Part shown: piece by piece, positions 24,618-36,700 of the stretch
How the letters are laid out: each line of letters opens with the position of its first letter
Numbering within the stretch: the first letter of the stretch is position 1
Origin: Symbiodinium natans
Lineage: Eukaryota; Sar; Dinophyceae; Suessiales; Symbiodiniaceae
DNA: 64,000 nucleotides
Direction of reading: 5' to 3'
Assembly (NCBI GenBank): GCA_905221605.1
Contig: CAJNDS010002208.1
Coordinates: 216,688 to 280,687, forward strand
Notes under the pieces: generated by a model
Told to the model about the DNA's origin: nothing
The model's input: the letters and a program-made list of their open reading frames with translations, nothing else
The model's database searches: none
Made by a program: the position numbers and the translations under genes

Positions 24618-27600
24618 TCACGGAAGCTTCAAAGAGTCTGCGTAAAGAACCAGGGCGCCGCAGGGTCCGATGCACATCAAGATGGCCGGCAGTGGCACCA
24701 GGGCAAATACCACGGCGTAGGCGATCACACCGCAGACCTCTGAGAAGGGAAACCCCCTTGGAGCGCCCTCTTCTCACATCCTCTCTAATACGTCTCCCAC
24801 TTGGAGACTCTACAATGCCTCCCCTTGTTCTCTCTATGTCTCTCGCTTTTCTCGTCTTCCCAGGCTTCGGACCACAGCCCCGAGCTTGAAGAACACGTGC
24901 ATCGTACAGGGGAGGAGGAAACAGGCCGAGCCGATCGTGGTCAAAGCCGACCCGACCTTGTGAGTGGCTTGGGGGTTTTTAATGGCGTACAGGTTGCACG
25001 ATACAAAAACCTAGAATACCCACGGAGGGTTTCTGAGCCACCGGCGATGGAGCCGCCGATCCTTTCCAGGGCGTACTTGGAGCGCTCGAAGCGCTCTGCA
25101 CCTGAGTGGGCCGGATCTGGCCGTATGGGGACCCTCATTGTGCACTCCCCAGGATCCCCCCCCAAGGGACCGAAAAGAAAATATGCAAAGTGCACCAGGA
25201 GAAGATGTGTGTGAGAAGATGGCTTCTGGTGCAAGCAGGAATGTTTCGTGGACACACGTGCAGCCTTTCATGGAAGTGGCATTCCAGACGCTCCGAAGAA
25301 GCAGGGCTTTCAAGGAGGACCCTCATGGTGGAAAACTACCGGGAGCAAACGACGAGATGCTGATCAGGCAAGGATGTGTTTTTCGTCCTTGGATACAGTC
25401 ACACAACACAAACATAACTTTCGTGCGGTATAGCTTGCCGTACCTGAAACGCAGACATGCTCATGAAGCGATTTCTCGTGAGCAGCCTACATCCAAAAAC
25501 ACCGGGTTTCATGTTATATTTGAATAGCTGTCTGGGATAATCTCCTTCCTTAAGCTTTGGGATTTGTATTCCGTCAGGAATGTGTAGTCTGGTGTGTGTT
25601 TGGTAGGGACATTCAATGCTGCATCTTTTGCTTGTCATCAAAACGGGCAACTTTGTGTTTTCCACCAGAGCCTCAAAGACTGCATTTCTGATTCTGATGT
25701 GCTGTTTATAGTAGGAGAAGTATGTTCCGTCGTTTTGTTGTAGGGAGACGTGCATTCAAATGGTAGCAGTTGAATCGGAAACAGCATTGTTTTGGATCCG
25801 GAAGATTGCTGGCCTTCGAGGGACGTGTGTGTGTGTGTGTGTGTATGTGTGTGTAGGAACTATTTCTCGACTAGCAAGATGCACGTACTTTGCGCCTTTT
25901 GAGTAAAGCAAAACAGCACACGTGGCAATCAGAAAGATCGGATCCGGAGGACAAGCGAGTGGATGTTGTTTGGCAGAGCTCTTGCAGGATTTGAGGTATT
26001 CTGACGGACATGTGCGCATGTTCCGCTTGTTTGTTGATCTTGTGCATGTACTAGCGAAAGGGGCGTTCGATTGGAAAGGTGTTCTTTGTGCCTTATGCAG
26101 GCAAACCAATTGAAACAAACGAACAAAACATAGCAACACTTCCGGGCACTAGTCCTCCGGGTCCCGGAGAATAGTCTTCCGTTGTTGTTTATCTTGGTTT
26201 TGCTGCATGAGGGGTCTTCTGAGGGACATGTATGCAGTTTTGTGAGCGCTTCTCTTTGAAACGTGTGCGTTACATTCATTAGGAATACTTCATGTGATCA
26301 CGACAGTACTTTCCAATATGTGATTGTGGGTCGGGAGGTGGTGCAACCAACATACAAGACGCTCTCACTCCTGGATTGCGGATCAACCTTTGATTCTCCT
26401 GCGCTGGTTCAAAGGGGAGCACTGCGGTTCTTTGAGAGGAGCTCATGGTTCTGCTTCCGCTTCTCGGTGTTGGCCTGCTTGCAAAAGAGACTTGCGAAAG
26501 ACTCTCATGCGTGGAGTCCATTAAATAAATGTCCTTGGTGACGGCAACATCGGAAATCTTCATGGACACGCGGTGGTTCCCCGACTTCCCATGCTTCGTC
26601 GCACCGGCGGCCCTCAGCGCGCATTGACTATCAGCTGTCGCAAGATGTGGCTGAGTGCTAGTGAAGGATTGGAAGCTTTCACAAGCAAAGAGAAGCAGCA
26701 CGATGTTTCAAACGGACTTGAAATCCCATTCGTGCAAACATTAGATTGCCTCCCTGCACACTCAGGGCCGAGCATGGAGATGCTCTTCCTGTCAGGACAG
26801 ATGCGATATGCAATGAGCGCAGCACATGCCTCACCTCTCAAGCGTCTCGCCTGCCGATGTTGCCCAGTCGTGTGGCAACCGTCTGCGGCTGCTGCTCCTC
26901 TGAATGTCCAGGCTCATGAGTCCATACGGGGCCATCAGACAAGGACTCGCATGGCCGAGCCGCACTGCAGTCGACTCTACTACAAAGGAGCTCCCAGCCT
27001 CCTCCTCGTCCTCGTCCTCCTCTTCCTGCTCCTCCACGTCGGTGATGTGACAGGAGTGGTACTTGTGCGACCTGTGTCAGGCATGCCAAGTATGGTACCA
27101 TTCCACATGCTGCAAATCAAAGCCCTGGCCATACCACAGCTATGCTGTAAGGGTGGTGCAGATGTAGGCAGTAGTCCACTGCAAAACCCACGAAGACAAT
27201 GAGGGACAATACTTCGATAGCTCCGATCTTCCAAGACATGATCTTGGTGCGTACAAGAATCAAGAACCACACCTGCACAACTTCAGCCGCAAACAAGTGA
27301 ACTGCAGCAAGAGTAGGGCCCCGGCGATGACCATGAAGAAAAGCAAGCCCAGCACAATCATCATCACGACCAGCATGACTATCAGCGACAGATGCGTGCT
27401 CCGAGTGAAGACGAGGACTCCCAAGAAGACGCACCCCAAGGAGATGCAAAGTGTCACCAGGGTGCTGTCCAGGATGACCTCTCCGAAGAAGCAAGGACTC
27501 TGCGCAAACAGAAAGAGAGAGAAAGAGAGCGAGGGTGGGAGAGTTGGCCGACTCCTTTTTTCAAGATCTCCCCAAAACAGAGGCTTCTGGCTTCTGTCTT

Positions 27601-28815
27601 TTTTCATCTGTGTCTTGACATAGCATGCGGCCTGCCTTCTCAGCCTCGGTGATGGTCCAGACCCGAGATGCCTCAGCCACACATCCGCAGAGAATCCGCA
27701 GAGAATCTTGAGCGTCAGAGGATCCAACTCTTCTCAGCCCGAGTCGGGCCAACTCTTCTCGGGCACCGGCATGCCACGCACCTTTGATAGATGCCTCTGC
27801 TTGGCTGTTGAAGGCCTGCGCGGGATCAAGAAGGATGGCAAGAACTCCTAAGAAGTCCGCCGAAGCATTTCACTGGTCCTATTTCGAATATTTCATAATG
27901 CTTCATACTGTCAGCAAAGGGACGGCCAGGTGGCGGTCCCAGGTCAGCATGGCATCCAGGCCGATGGATGAACCCCCCAGGCGGTTCACGTTGACGTAGA
28001 ACCTTAGATCACTTCATATCACTTCAATGAAACCACGGAAGTTCATGGGGCCATGATGGGTCGTGTGAAATGTTGAGCTTCTATAGGCGAAGGACTGAAA
28101 GTACATGGCGATGAGGCGCTGGTCCTCCGAGAACCAAACGTAGCCTCAACAGCACCGGGGAGGGACTTTTGACTCTCACAGGCACTATGGGGCACTGTGA
28201 GGGCGAGGCGGGTGGTCTCGTAGGGGCCGGTCTTTTTGTTGTTGGCATACCACCAGGCTTGCGCGTGGAAGTCCTTGTTGGGCCGAACAGGCCACTCCTC
28301 GCCACCGGCCACCCACCACTCCTTGAAGCCCTGACGCACGTGCAGAGCGTGTTTTTACTGAAGAGCGTGAAAAGTGCGACATATCATGTGAACAGCGCTC
28401 GGAGGCACCGTGCGAGCTCTCAGTTGCAATGGGGTCCAAGCCTGTAGCCAACACTGCATCGAGACCACCTTCAGCTCCTGAGGGGGTGAGTTGGGTGAGC
28501 TCCCGGTAAGACGTTTCTTGTAGTCTTGTAGCAATGAAAGCTCTGGACATCGCCAGCTTGGTCTCCTCGGGAGGGTCGGTGCAAAGGTCCAGGCTCCTCC
28601 GCTGCGCCCAAGGGTCTTCCAAGCGGAAGTCGCTGGAGAAGCCGTAAGGCTGCTCCTCAGAGCTTAAAATTAGATGACTTGAAACAGCTTGACAGCCATT
28701 CAAGCTGACAATATTCGCCACTACCCAAGGGGATGGTTTTTTGGTGGAGCTCCTTGGAGACACCCAGCAACGGGTTGGTTCCCGTGACGGCGAGGCCGAA
28801 AACAACCAGCACGTC
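24618..28815 (-). CDS. RND transporter, exon block 3: second outer loop end, helices 8-12, stop
   Basis: Exons: from 28815 (VVFGLAVTGTNPLLG), from 28655 (SSDFRLEDPWAQRRSLDLC), 28330-28210 (GEEWPVRPNKDFHAQAWW), 28144-28096 (YVWFSEDQRLIAMYF), 28002-27927 (NVNRLGGSSIGLDAMLTWDR), 27815-27795 (21-nt microexon), 27671-27636 (SRVWTITEAEK), 27478-27326 (two helices), 27242-27160 (IGAIEVLSLIVFVGFAVDYC), 27071-26999 (HKYHSCHITDVEE plus an acidic run), 25101-25046 (ERSKYALERIGGSI), 24956-24879 (VGSALTTIGSACF) and 24737-24618 (helix 12, stop TGA at 24620-24618). AFNSQAE|ASRVWTITEAEK closes in phase because both intron edges carry GCATCT. Confidence 0.9.
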
Positions 28816-30734
28816 CTTGGCGCCGGAGATCGCGAAGTAAATCCACCAAGATAAGTGACTCAAGTCACCATCCGGGACCATCCGTTCCACTGATGTACAA
28901 ATAGGAAGAATTCCCGTTTACTGAGTCGAAGCAGTCACAAGACACTTATGACTCTTACTGAGTCCTCGCAGGCAAGAAGCAGCCACAAGACTCCTTAAAG
29001 CACTTCACTCTCTTTGTGGCGGAGCCACTGTCTGCAGCTCGGCGGGCAAGACTGGCTCGGGGGTCGTCGTGACTTGCAAGCGGCGGGAGGCCAGGGCCTG
29101 CCCCAGAATTATCAAACCGTTTTTCCTTCATAAAAAGCTATTTTCGAATACTTATTCATTCTTGAGGGTCTATCGAAGGGTCCGTCGAGGGCTCGAGCTC
29201 TTTGCTTTCCCCTGCGCCCTGTCCAGAAGGGTCCTCTGAGGTTCCGCTGAGGTCTGTATCTCTCGTTGACTGACCAAAACAGCACGGCAAACGCAACACG
29301 GGATTCTGTTTTTTTTGATAGCTTGAGGGCCATGTCCTTGTGTCGCGAAGTTTCTTTTGAATGTTTCACGCACAGAGAATCCTTGAGATGTGGGAACAAC
29401 TCGGCCAGCCAGGGCGTTTTTGGGATTGAAGAATCTTGCACCCGAATACCTCGATGTCGATATCTGAGTGTACTTATGTGTACTTGCAAGGACTTGCCTC
29501 GCAACACCAGAGACCCCCTTTAGGTGCTAAATGCTAAACATCCCGTCCCTCCGTCCTTATAATCAAGCAGCTGCTACGACCCGTGTGAAGCCAAACGCCC
29601 CCGGCGGCACCTCTGCGACGCCATCCAATTGCAGTGCTCCCACAGCACTTGGGGATCCTCTCAGATGGTGGGGTGCAAGAGGTCGAGAGGGTCCATTCGT
29701 GTTGGTTTGGGCTGCTCTAACTCTAACTAGAATTGGGGTCTTTGGCGGGTCTCCGAATGCTCGAGTCCTGAGGGCGGGCCATCGCAGGGCTGCACGCCGC
29801 AGTAGCAGAGCCTCAGCACCAATTCCCAGATCGAACCACATAACCCAAGCAGATCGCATACTGTTGAGTTCCAGGAGCAGTTGGGAGAGGCAGGTTCGGC
29901 CGGTGCCCTTCACCACCGTGGCGGATGGCGCCTGGACCGAAACATGGAGAATCTGAGAAACATGAAGAAGATTGCATGCACCCCGTTTGGCTCGGACCTG
30001 GAGCATGACACGCAGGTCGATATCACCAGTGTCCCAATGTAGCGTCTCTAGCAGAGAGGACGTCGTGCCTGGTCGATCCAGGGCGACGCGATGCTTTCGT
30101 TTCTGTTTGGCTCCAGCCCTCGAGGCACTGTACAATTCAACACGCCTGCTGCTGCGAGATTGATGGAGCTCGCATTTGGGATGATCTCGCTCATCAGCCG
30201 CTCCTCTGTGAACATTTAAAGTTGATGAATGGCGAGAGGGACAACACGAAGCAACTCTGCAGCATTCCCTGAACGCTCGATTCACTCTCCCCCCCCCCCC
30301 CCCCCGGCTCCACGTCCGAACTCTGAAGATGCCCTGGTGTCAATCCGCTTCTGCCCACCACGCGTGTCTGAACCTTGAATGAAACTTCTGGATCATAATT
30401 TAGCAGGCAGCTGCTACATGTATCTTTCCAGCACGTGTATCCTGGTAACCTGGTATGTCCCGCAGCCGTCTGTGGGCGAAGGTTCCGCGCTTTTGTATGG
30501 CACACAGTCGCCTCAGCTAGAGCTCAGATCTCTACAGCTCTCTACATGAACTTGTATCACTTAAGATTTCCTCACTCTTTGCAAGAGCCAAGGCGCAGCT
30601 GGCGAGGCTGCCCAGGCGGCGGCCATGTGTGTTGCAGTGGTGTAGGCTGCAAGCGCGGAAGAGACTCCTGGGCTTACGGCCCAAAAGGACTGCGCTCACC
30701 AAGCGAGAGAGGAAGAGAGATACATATAAACATA

Positions 30735-30765
<31 letters not shown>

Positions 30766-33700
30766 TATGTATGCTCACCCCCCCCCCCCCCCATGATCCA
30801 CGTTTCTGCTTCGAAACAGATGGATCTTGGGAGGAGAGGGGGCCATGAGCTAGCGAAAAAAAACACCGACAGGGCCGATAAATACCAATATAATTTCAAG
30901 TCAGGCAGGTCATTTACATCAACAAGGTAGAAAAACACACCCGAAAAAATCAAGTCTTTCTAGAAACTCGGCCGGCTCGAATTTTCCAAAAAAAACTGAC
31001 ACAGTAGGTCACCCAAACACGAGCAGGCTCGAATCTTCCAAAAACAACCTAAATTTCAGGATCTATGGCTCCAGCAGCCCGGTAGATCCTGAAAGTTAGG
31101 TTTTTTTGGAAAATTCGAGCCTGCTCGAGTTTTCGAGATGTGGTGCTTCAAGAATTTTCGGAAAATTCGAGCCGGCTCGAATTTTCCAAAAAAAATCTGA
31201 AACCATGGCTGTGTGACCCCAAGGCCTCATCGATGACATAATTTAGGATACTTTTGGAAAATTCGAGCCTGCTCGAGTTTCGAGACCTGGAGCTTCAAGA
31301 ATTTTCGGAAAATTCGAGCCGTTTCGAATTTTCAAAAAAAATGCTGAAACCATGACAGAATGTAGGTGTTTTTGGAAAATTCGAGCCTGCTCGAGTGTTG
31401 GTGACCTGGTGCCTCGAGAATTTTCGGAAAATTCGAGCCGGCTCGAGTTTTCCCTATATCTCTTGAAATTCTGACTGCGGTAATTGATACAATTAGTAGC
31501 ATTAGTTACTAATTCCAACTCAATTGTTAAGTTTCCCATATATTTTAACGGCAAATATCTGACTTGTGAGAAGAGGCCACGCAATGGTATCAATCCAACA
31601 GCCGTTTTGTTCTTAAACCCTTGACAATTAACATAAGAACTACCTTTGTGTAATTTAAAACTTAAACTATCAATGAGGATATATTCGGGACGAAAAGTTT
31701 CCATTATATATAAATAGCATAGATAATTTAATTACATATACATATACCTTCAACTTGTATTCAATCAAGTAATTCAAAACTATATGAATTGTCTTTACTA
31801 TTGTTCTTCTTCCTACCTTTCACCTGCTTAACCTAATCATTGCTTATTTGTTGTCCCGATGCGGAACCTAAACTATGACTCATAATACCAGAGATTCCAG
31901 TTTTCTTTTCTTTAACAGTCTATTTCAATAAAACCATCTTACAGGAACTTACCTACATCTTGAAAACGCTGAGTCTGTTGCGTCTTGTATAAAAGAAGTT
32001 TTCAATCATCATAAACATCTCTAGCGCTTTTAGTCCCGGCAATGTATAAAATAGAACCATTTTTGATATATCCCGTCAGGATTCTCATACGCTAATTTAA
32101 GTCCTTGCGTGTCCGTTAAGCATGTCTCTGTCTTTGCGAATTCGTCTCTAACTTCATTATGTAGTCTGCTTCTTGTGTTAGGTGCTTTATTTGAAACCCC
32201 TTCATCTCTTCTTTTATGTTTATGCACTATACAATGGTTTATAAATCATTTTTTATCTAATCAATGAATATTGTTGAATTTCAAGAAGGTGCATACTGAA
32301 AGCCATTATAGAGTGAATTACAGAGATTAACAAACCGCACAAAATCAAACCCAGAAACGGATTCTGTTTGTAGATTTCTGTTGTTTTAAAGTGTAGATAA
32401 TCAATAGCAAGTTGTAGCTTCAGACATGGCAAGACACGAAAGTATCGTAAATATCGGTGTTTTTCACTTCAACAATATATGTGAGCAATCACAGGTGCAG
32501 AAGGACAAGCAAAAAAAGGATACATATGGATCATGGGGGGGTGTGACCATATGTACATGTATATATATATATGTATCAAGATATGTTGATATATGTTACA
32601 TAATTCGCCTCGGCTTCCTGCCGAGAAGCGTCTGGAACAAGCAGACCCGGATCGGGCCTCCTTCCCCCTAACCCAACCCTTGTGCCAAATTTTTTGACGC
32701 AACCCCCCCCCCCCCCCCCCTGTGGGACCCCCCCCCAATCCCTTGGAGGAGCTGCAAACCGATGCCGTGGAGGGTCCCGCTTGTCGGTGGCTCCTACAGG
32801 GGGAGTGCCTCAAAAACCCCCCCCCCCCCACCCCCCCCCACCCCCCACCCCCCCCCCCCAACCCCCCCCCCCCCCACCCCCCCCACCCCCCACCCCCCCT
32901 CACCCCCCCCCAACCCCCCCCCCCACCCGGGCCGGCCCGGCTGCCGAGGCGGTGCGCGCAAGCGTTTACAATTACACTATGTGTACAATTACATACACGA
33001 ACATACTGTATAATGTAAGAATGAAATCATCGTTAAAATGTACGTAACATACAGTGTGCTGCACGAAGTAAGCCGCGGCATGCGCTGTGCGCGCTGCTCG
33101 AGCCGCGTTCCTGTCTGCCACCCCAGGCTCGAGCATTTCAACGTGGAGTCTGCATAAGCACCCTTCGGGTAGTCTGTGAAGTCCTGAGCCAGAAATATTC
33201 CCAAGGCTAGGTAGGAAGGGAAGAGAGACAGAGAGAGAGACAGAGAAACCAAACAAAAAAAAACACAACCATGCGCAGGAGAGAGAGCGAGAGAGAGCGA
33301 GAGAGAGAGAGAGAGAGAGCGGGGGAGAGAGAGAGAGAGAGAGAGTGAGAGACAAAGAAAGAGACAGAGATAGCAGAGAGCCGGGGAGAGAGCGAGTGAG
33401 GTGCAACTGCAAACTGCGGCACATATTGGGCGAAGAGCCCGTTGTACTTCTCCTGCGCTTCCTTCGGCAAAGTACGTTCAGTCTCTGTCAGCCAGAGGAC
33501 TCGGAGAATCTTGTGAATGTTCGCTACAATGGTGCTGCAAGCCCCCCAAAGGCGCATGCAGGTTGGACCACACGTGGGCTTCAAAGATCTTCGAGCCATT
33601 TCGGTCCTGGTTGTGATCGTCTGGGAAGGTTTGCGGAGCACCGCTGGCTTGCTCCATCGTGGTTATGGACAAATACGCTTGCACCGCCGTGATGCCCACG

Positions 33701-36700
33701 AAAAGAAGGACCACGGGATATTTGAACCTGAGCTGAGGAGGGCCACGTCATGTCGGCATCATAGAGGGCATCTTAGGACCCACTTCTGCTCATATCGGGA
33801 TATTATGGGGCCTCTGATACGACATTCATAAAAGGGAGCCTATAAGGGGGCCTCTATTCTAAAAGGGGGGGCCCTACCTCTGAGGGGAGCAAGGCGCTTC
33901 CCGAGGCCGACGGCCAGGTAGTCCCCGAGGCAGGAGCTGTGCGCCGCGCCGACGCCCTTCTTCTCCGGGTCCAAGGCGTCCGCCAGCATCACCAGGCCTT
34001 CGCTTCGTCTTACTTCATCTCCTCTTTTTTAAATTAAAATTGCTAAAAAAGGAGAATAGCAGACAACAGAAAACAACTTGGATTCGTCGAGGAGCTCTTC
34101 CTCTTGGCCGCGTTGGCCATGGATCGCCTGCTCGGGGCCTGGGGCTGCTGCAGAATACAGCGCCTCGGCCAAGGTTTCAGGCACTGGTCTTCTGCAGAGC
34201 TTCTTCTGAAACCAAGTTGACGTGAGAGAGAGAGAGGGAGAGCGAGAGAGACAGAGATAGAGAGAGGGAGAGAGGGATGGAAAGTATAGGGTGCTTGGTT
34301 TCAGGACTTATTCGGGGATGCTGCAATTCGACAGAGATCTTTCAAAAACCGCGCCTGCAGCAGTTCTGAATGCGCTCACCCATGATCAATACAGCCGGGT
34401 ATGCCAACAGCACAATCAGCCATGCCAGTGTCACCTGGCTTTTGAGAAACAAGGCCAGGAGCCAAGATGATGACAACACAGCCCGGAAGCATCTCAGATT
34501 TAGTGCCGCCGAGCCGCGCAAACACCCATGAAGAAGCCAAACTCCCTCAACGGCCGAAGCACGGAGGCCAAATTTGCGAAGAAAGACCTCAAATGACATG
34601 GGACCTATGAGGTCTTTCTGGGCAAGTTCACATTTGAAGAGTCTTGAGACTGTGTACAAGCCTCGGCTTCCAGCCGAGAGGCGTCTAGAACAAGGTCCCC
34701 TTTCCCCCCAACCATGCCAGGATACATGGCCGTGGTGAAGGTCGTTGCGGCGGTGGAGGATGCCGCCTTGGCACACGATCCAGTCATGGTCGCTTCTTTG
34801 TGCTTCTTTCCTCTTCCCGAGTCTTCTGATTCTGAAAAGTCTCGCCTGCCTCTCTCGGACAACTCCCTCTGCCTGGAGGTAGGTGAACTTCAGCCGTTCG
34901 GCCGGGTCCCGGGTGAAGAGCAAGGACTGCTTGTAGAAGTCGGTGTACACGAAGAGCATGTCCGAGCCCACACCGATGACGATGAATACGGAGAGGCACA
35001 TCATGAGGCTGAACTCCCCACTCCCACTTGCCAGGATAAACACGGCCAAGGTGGCGGGAATGGAGAGCATCACCAAGAAGAGACCCACCAGAGCAAGGAA
35101 AGGGCTTCGCGTGTGGAGCGTTGCGTACAGCAGCACGAAGCAGTAGGACATGATGGCCTGAGGCGAAAACGACAACTGAGGCTCACAGACCTCAAAGACC
35201 TGCACAGGAAACTTCTGGTCCTATTACGGTCCTATATGGGCGGAGTCTTGCAGCTGCGTCTGCGAGTTCTCTATTGGACACTCAGCATTGCTGGGCAAGT
35301 GTCAAACATGGCATCACCACCCACAGCGGCAAAGGTCTCATAGGAAGACACGCCGTCTCCCTGGAAGAACACTCGGATCGAACCGCCCTTTGCGTTCTTC
35401 TCTGTCAGAAAGTCAACCAGCTGTCCAACCTCAGGTGTCTTAATTACGCTGATTATCTTACAGTCTCAGGCACACTTCTTCGACCCGCAGCCCTTTTTAT
35501 TGTTGAGTCGAGAAGGCAAAGGTGTTCCAGATGGCATCCATGCCGGCGACAATGCCCCCTTGGCCGGATTCGCCTCAAGCCCCCAGGCGGCCGAATGTTC
35601 CCTGCATGTCGCTTTCCATCATGAAAATGCAGAACTCGCACTTCTGAAACGCGGATACAAGTCAAAGTGGCTCGCTGTGCAACAGTATGCTTGAAGAGCG
35701 AAATAGGAGCGAAGGGCAGTTATTTCCGTGGGACCTGGCAATTGGCACTTGGCAAAGGCGGTTGCGTTGAGGTTTCAAGAGATTCCCTCAAAGCCAGTGG
35801 AGAGTCAAACGGAGCCAAAACTAAGCCAAATATGGTCACATGAAGCCCCTGACGCACCTTCGGTGTCTGTGTCTGTGGCATCCTGTGAACACAAGGAGCT
35901 GCAGTGTGATGGGACTTAAGATGGGGTGGGGCCCAGGCCTGCTCGCCTGGCACCGTGTCACAAATTCCGCAGGTCGCTTTGCAGAAATCCTGTGCAACTC
36001 AAAATCGGTGAACGCCACAAGATTCAGAATTCAGAGCTGACGCGCAAAGGCCATCCTGCATAAAGGCTTCGTGGGCAGCGCCTCCAGCAGTGCAACGCGC
36101 ATACGAAGTGTGCAGCAGTTGGTAGACCCGGGAAGGAGGTAGGCAGAATGTTGCGGGCTGCCTGGAAGACAATGCCCCTGATCCTTCCACTTGGCGCAAT
36201 CGGCCACACGATCGCCGCAGGTTGCTGAACCGACCAGCTTGACCTGTGCAAGTGCAGCACCAAGCGAGTACACGATTCTACCGTGTGGCTGTCAAGATGT
36301 CCGATGTAAGTGAACTTTGCCTCTGTTAGCTTTTCCATGTGGTGCTCAGAATGTCAAGAGATGGCAAACGAAAACTCGGACTCTCGGGAATTCTCGCCCA
36401 AGCGAGGGGTTCGCCTCCGGGGCTGTTTTGGGGGCTAGTGCAGCTAAGATCAGCCAAGATCTTGCTCTCCTGAACAGCGAACCTCTGCATTTGCCAAACC
36501 TTCAGGCCACACGGCTTCGGTGAACTTCTCCTGCACGGATGCAAATATCAGCTGTCTGTCATTGTAATGTGTGTCATTGTAAGGAACTGGAGAGAGTCCT
36601 GTTGGGCCAAAGACACTGCCACGGGAAGCAGTGAAGCCGTGCCACTGCCGTTGAAGTAGAGGCCTCTTAAGACTCTCAATCGAAGTGTGAGAGAAATTCG

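Larger units (their letters stand above)
30735..32580. mobile_element. AT-rich island bounded by inverted poly-C/TA arms
   Basis: Left arm: a TA repeat, TGTATGCTCAC, 15 C (30778-30792), then ATGATCCA (30793-30800). Right arm, inverted: TGGATCAT (32527-32534), 7 G, TGTGACCATATGTACATG, then a TA repeat. Between them base composition falls to a visibly AT-rich level, above all 31450-32480. The rest of the window is roughly half GC. The interior holds palindromic repeats (30964-31455) and two decayed minus-strand frames. The island lies in the RND intron between the exons at 33580 and 28815. A virus-derived or transposon-like insertion is inference; I found no target-site duplication. Confidence 0.6.

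Noticed and set aside
29563-30285. Minus frame of 240 codons as one protein
   Set aside because: Only a short piece (29912-29815) has exon edges. The rest is arginine- and serine-rich frame noise.
32682-33047. Proline-rich protein
   Set aside because: Translation of a C-rich low-complexity tract, with lengths likely affected by sequencing error.
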